Below, one piece after another: positions 62,637 through 64,000 of a stretch of DNA of 64,000 nt. Origin of the DNA: Epiperipatus broadwayi (lineage: Eukaryota; Onychophora; Udeonychophora; Euonychophora; Peripatidae); contig JAQFVV010012529.1 of NCBI GenBank assembly GCA_028023455.1, positions 126,001 to 190,000 of the forward strand. Reading direction: 5' to 3'. The position numbers were made by a program, and so were the translations under genes. The first letter of the stretch is position 1; every line of letters begins with the position of its first letter. The notes beneath the pieces were generated by a model. That model was not told the origin of the DNA, did not search any database, and saw only the letters and a program-made list of their open reading frames with translations.

Positions 62637-63554
62637 TTATTTTTACATTATATAAGAAATATAAAATTAGTTGTATACAGTATATTCAAGAATATACATG
62701 ACTGCAATGTATTGTTCAAGGAAAGAAGACTATACTAAACAAAAAGCTTTAATAATTAACGAGTTAAAAAGGAATGGTTTCCCTATACATATAATTAAAA
62801 AAAGTATTGAAAAAATAGAGTATAAGGTAAATAAAAATGAAAAGAGTGAAGAAAAAAGAAAAGTAAAAATAAATATATAGGAATAAAAAACAAATAATAA
62901 TATTATAGTAAATAAGTTTAACAAAATTATAAAGAAGATTAATAAAAAATGCAAAAGAATAATTACTACAAAAATAGTTAATAAAAAAAACTTATTAAAT
63001 TTAATAGATAACAAATACATAGGATATAATAAAGATAATAAAGAAATAATTAATGGAGTATATGTAATAAAAAGCAAACAATGTCTAGATAGTGGGATTA
63101 ATAACAAATATGTGGAAGAAACAAATTTTTTTTATAAAAACGAGATTAAAACATGTCAGATAATAAATCACTGATATATACATATGAAAGAAACAGGACA
63201 CAAATTTATATAAAGTTCAATAAAAATGAGGTTACATACAAAAAATATCAAATAAAATAAAATAAAAGAAGCAATACTAATTAGATAAAACCAAAATTTA
63301 ATAGGGATTCTGGGATTAGGATGAGATTGGTATAGATATAGTTATTAAATAAGATATATAGAGGTAAATATATAAAGAGAAAATTGTTTATAAATGAATT
63401 ATGGGTTGTAAAAAATGGTTAAATTAAATAGGAGTATAAACATGAGTATATTTATAGATATTACATATTAGAAAAAACTTAGCATAATATTTACATATGA
63501 AGCAGTATAATATAAATTTATGAGAATTATATAATAAAAGTTAAAGTGTATAAA

Positions 63555-63765
63555 ATAATATATATAAATAAAGAATTGTAGGGAATATATATTTAATTTA
63601 AATAATATGTAATAGAGGGAAATAATATATATATTAATAAAGAATTGTAGGGAATATATATTTAGTTTAAATAATATGTAATAGAGGGAAATAATATATA
63701 TATATATAAATAAAGAATTGTAGGGAATATATATTTAGTTTAAATAATATGTAATAGAGGGACCT
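63555..63765 (+). repeat. Three tandem units of about 80 bp
   Basis: Each unit holds AATAAAGAATTGTAGGGAAT and ATAATATGTAATAGAGGGA. Copy A has only one such unit (56460-56560), so the expansion is specific to copy B. Confidence 0.85.
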
Positions 63766-63884
63766 AGGGTATAAGATAATTTTTTCGAAAAAAAAAAGAG
63801 ATTAAAGAGAACCGGATAAGTTCAAATATTATAATGTTTATAGGTTTTAGATATAAAATAATAATAAATATAAAATATTATTTT

Positions 63885-63970
63885 TTTTCATATGTCAAAG
63901 CATCAGCCGGAACGTGAACCCACACCCATCTGCAACCAACTACTTGCTTGCAAGGCATATGCGATTTAAA
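63885..63970 (-). repeat. tRNA-like SINE head inserted in PLE copy B
   Basis: The mixed-composition block interrupts the alignment with copy A. On the minus strand GCCTTGCAAGCAAGTAGTTG precedes GTGGGTTCACGTTCC, a box B-like match, so a tRNA-derived fragment is likely. There is no complete cloverleaf. Confidence 0.5.
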
Positions 63971-64000
63971 ATAAAAAATAAAAATAATTAGGAGATTGTT

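Larger units (their letters stand above)
62650..64000 (+). mobile_element. Inverted partial PLE copy (copy B)
   Basis: From about 62650 the + strand matches the reverse complement of 58165 downward: RT thumb (EDYTKQKALIINELKRNGFP, IHIIKKSIEKIEYKVNK), GIY-YIG remnants (63010-63240) and the AT-rich 3' part. Copies A and B therefore face away from each other with their breakpoint at the 5' terminus of copy A. Truncated inverted partial copies next to a full PLE are common in this class. Copy B continues past the window edge. Confidence 0.8.

Overview
This is AT-rich animal DNA (roughly a quarter G+C by eye) with one recognisable host gene and a dense layer of mobile elements. Spliced exons, GIY-YIG Penelope-like elements (PLEs), ZBED-type hAT transposons, RTE/Jockey-like LINE debris and tRNA-headed short repeats point to an invertebrate metazoan. 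I cannot fix the phylum from sequence alone; mollusc, cnidarian and chelicerate genomes all fit. No rRNA gene, intact tRNA gene, CRISPR array or bacterial-style operon is visible.

Host gene. MRPL49 (mitochondrial large-subunit protein mL49) lies on the + strand with three certain exons (3846-4002, 21399-21526, 27343-27489) and a tentative first exon at 2595-2627. The splice phases agree, and the introns (17.4 kb and 5.8 kb) are filled with repeats. A possible minus-strand exon of an unidentified gene lies upstream at 1662-1820.

1-27.5 kb: MRPL49 and its introns. They contain a Gypsy integrase relic, a directly duplicated tRNA-like repeat, a non-autonomous hAT element (9486-10357), a hAT C-terminal relic, a LINE RT end, a solo PLE terminus, a 1 kb multi-unit short-repeat insertion (20141-21165) and a near-complete dead hAT element (23111-26026).

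28-55 kb: no host gene seen. There is a second dead hAT element (34223-37199), a 1.18 kb palindromic element with tRNA-like A/B boxes (42517-43695), two diverged copies of a long segment (41.1-44.4 and 50.5-52.0 kb), LINE RT ends, and further copies of the short repeat.

55-64 kb: a PLE on the minus strand (about 62640 down to 55680) with terminal sequence at both ends, RT and GIY-YIG remnants and several nested insertions. A second partial copy in the opposite orientation abuts its 5' end (62650-64000).

The main find is in the short repeat family (about 456 bp per unit; insertions at 20.1, 28.0, 49.7 and 56.6 kb, with relics at 4.3, 38.0 and 52.4 kb). Each unit with its middle preserved has tRNA-like boxes followed by a sequence that folds as a type I hammerhead ribozyme: CUGANGA, a short stem II, GAAA, a two-base-pair stem III, a GUC or AUC cleavage site, and a 15-bp stem I with internal loops. 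Three copies keep the full catalytic core. Units occur in tandem and inverted combinations bounded by 12-15 bp target-site duplications, resembling metazoan retrozymes or the hammerhead-bearing SINE-like repeats of schistosomes. Weaker hammerhead-like signatures occur in the PLE termini and the palindromic element.
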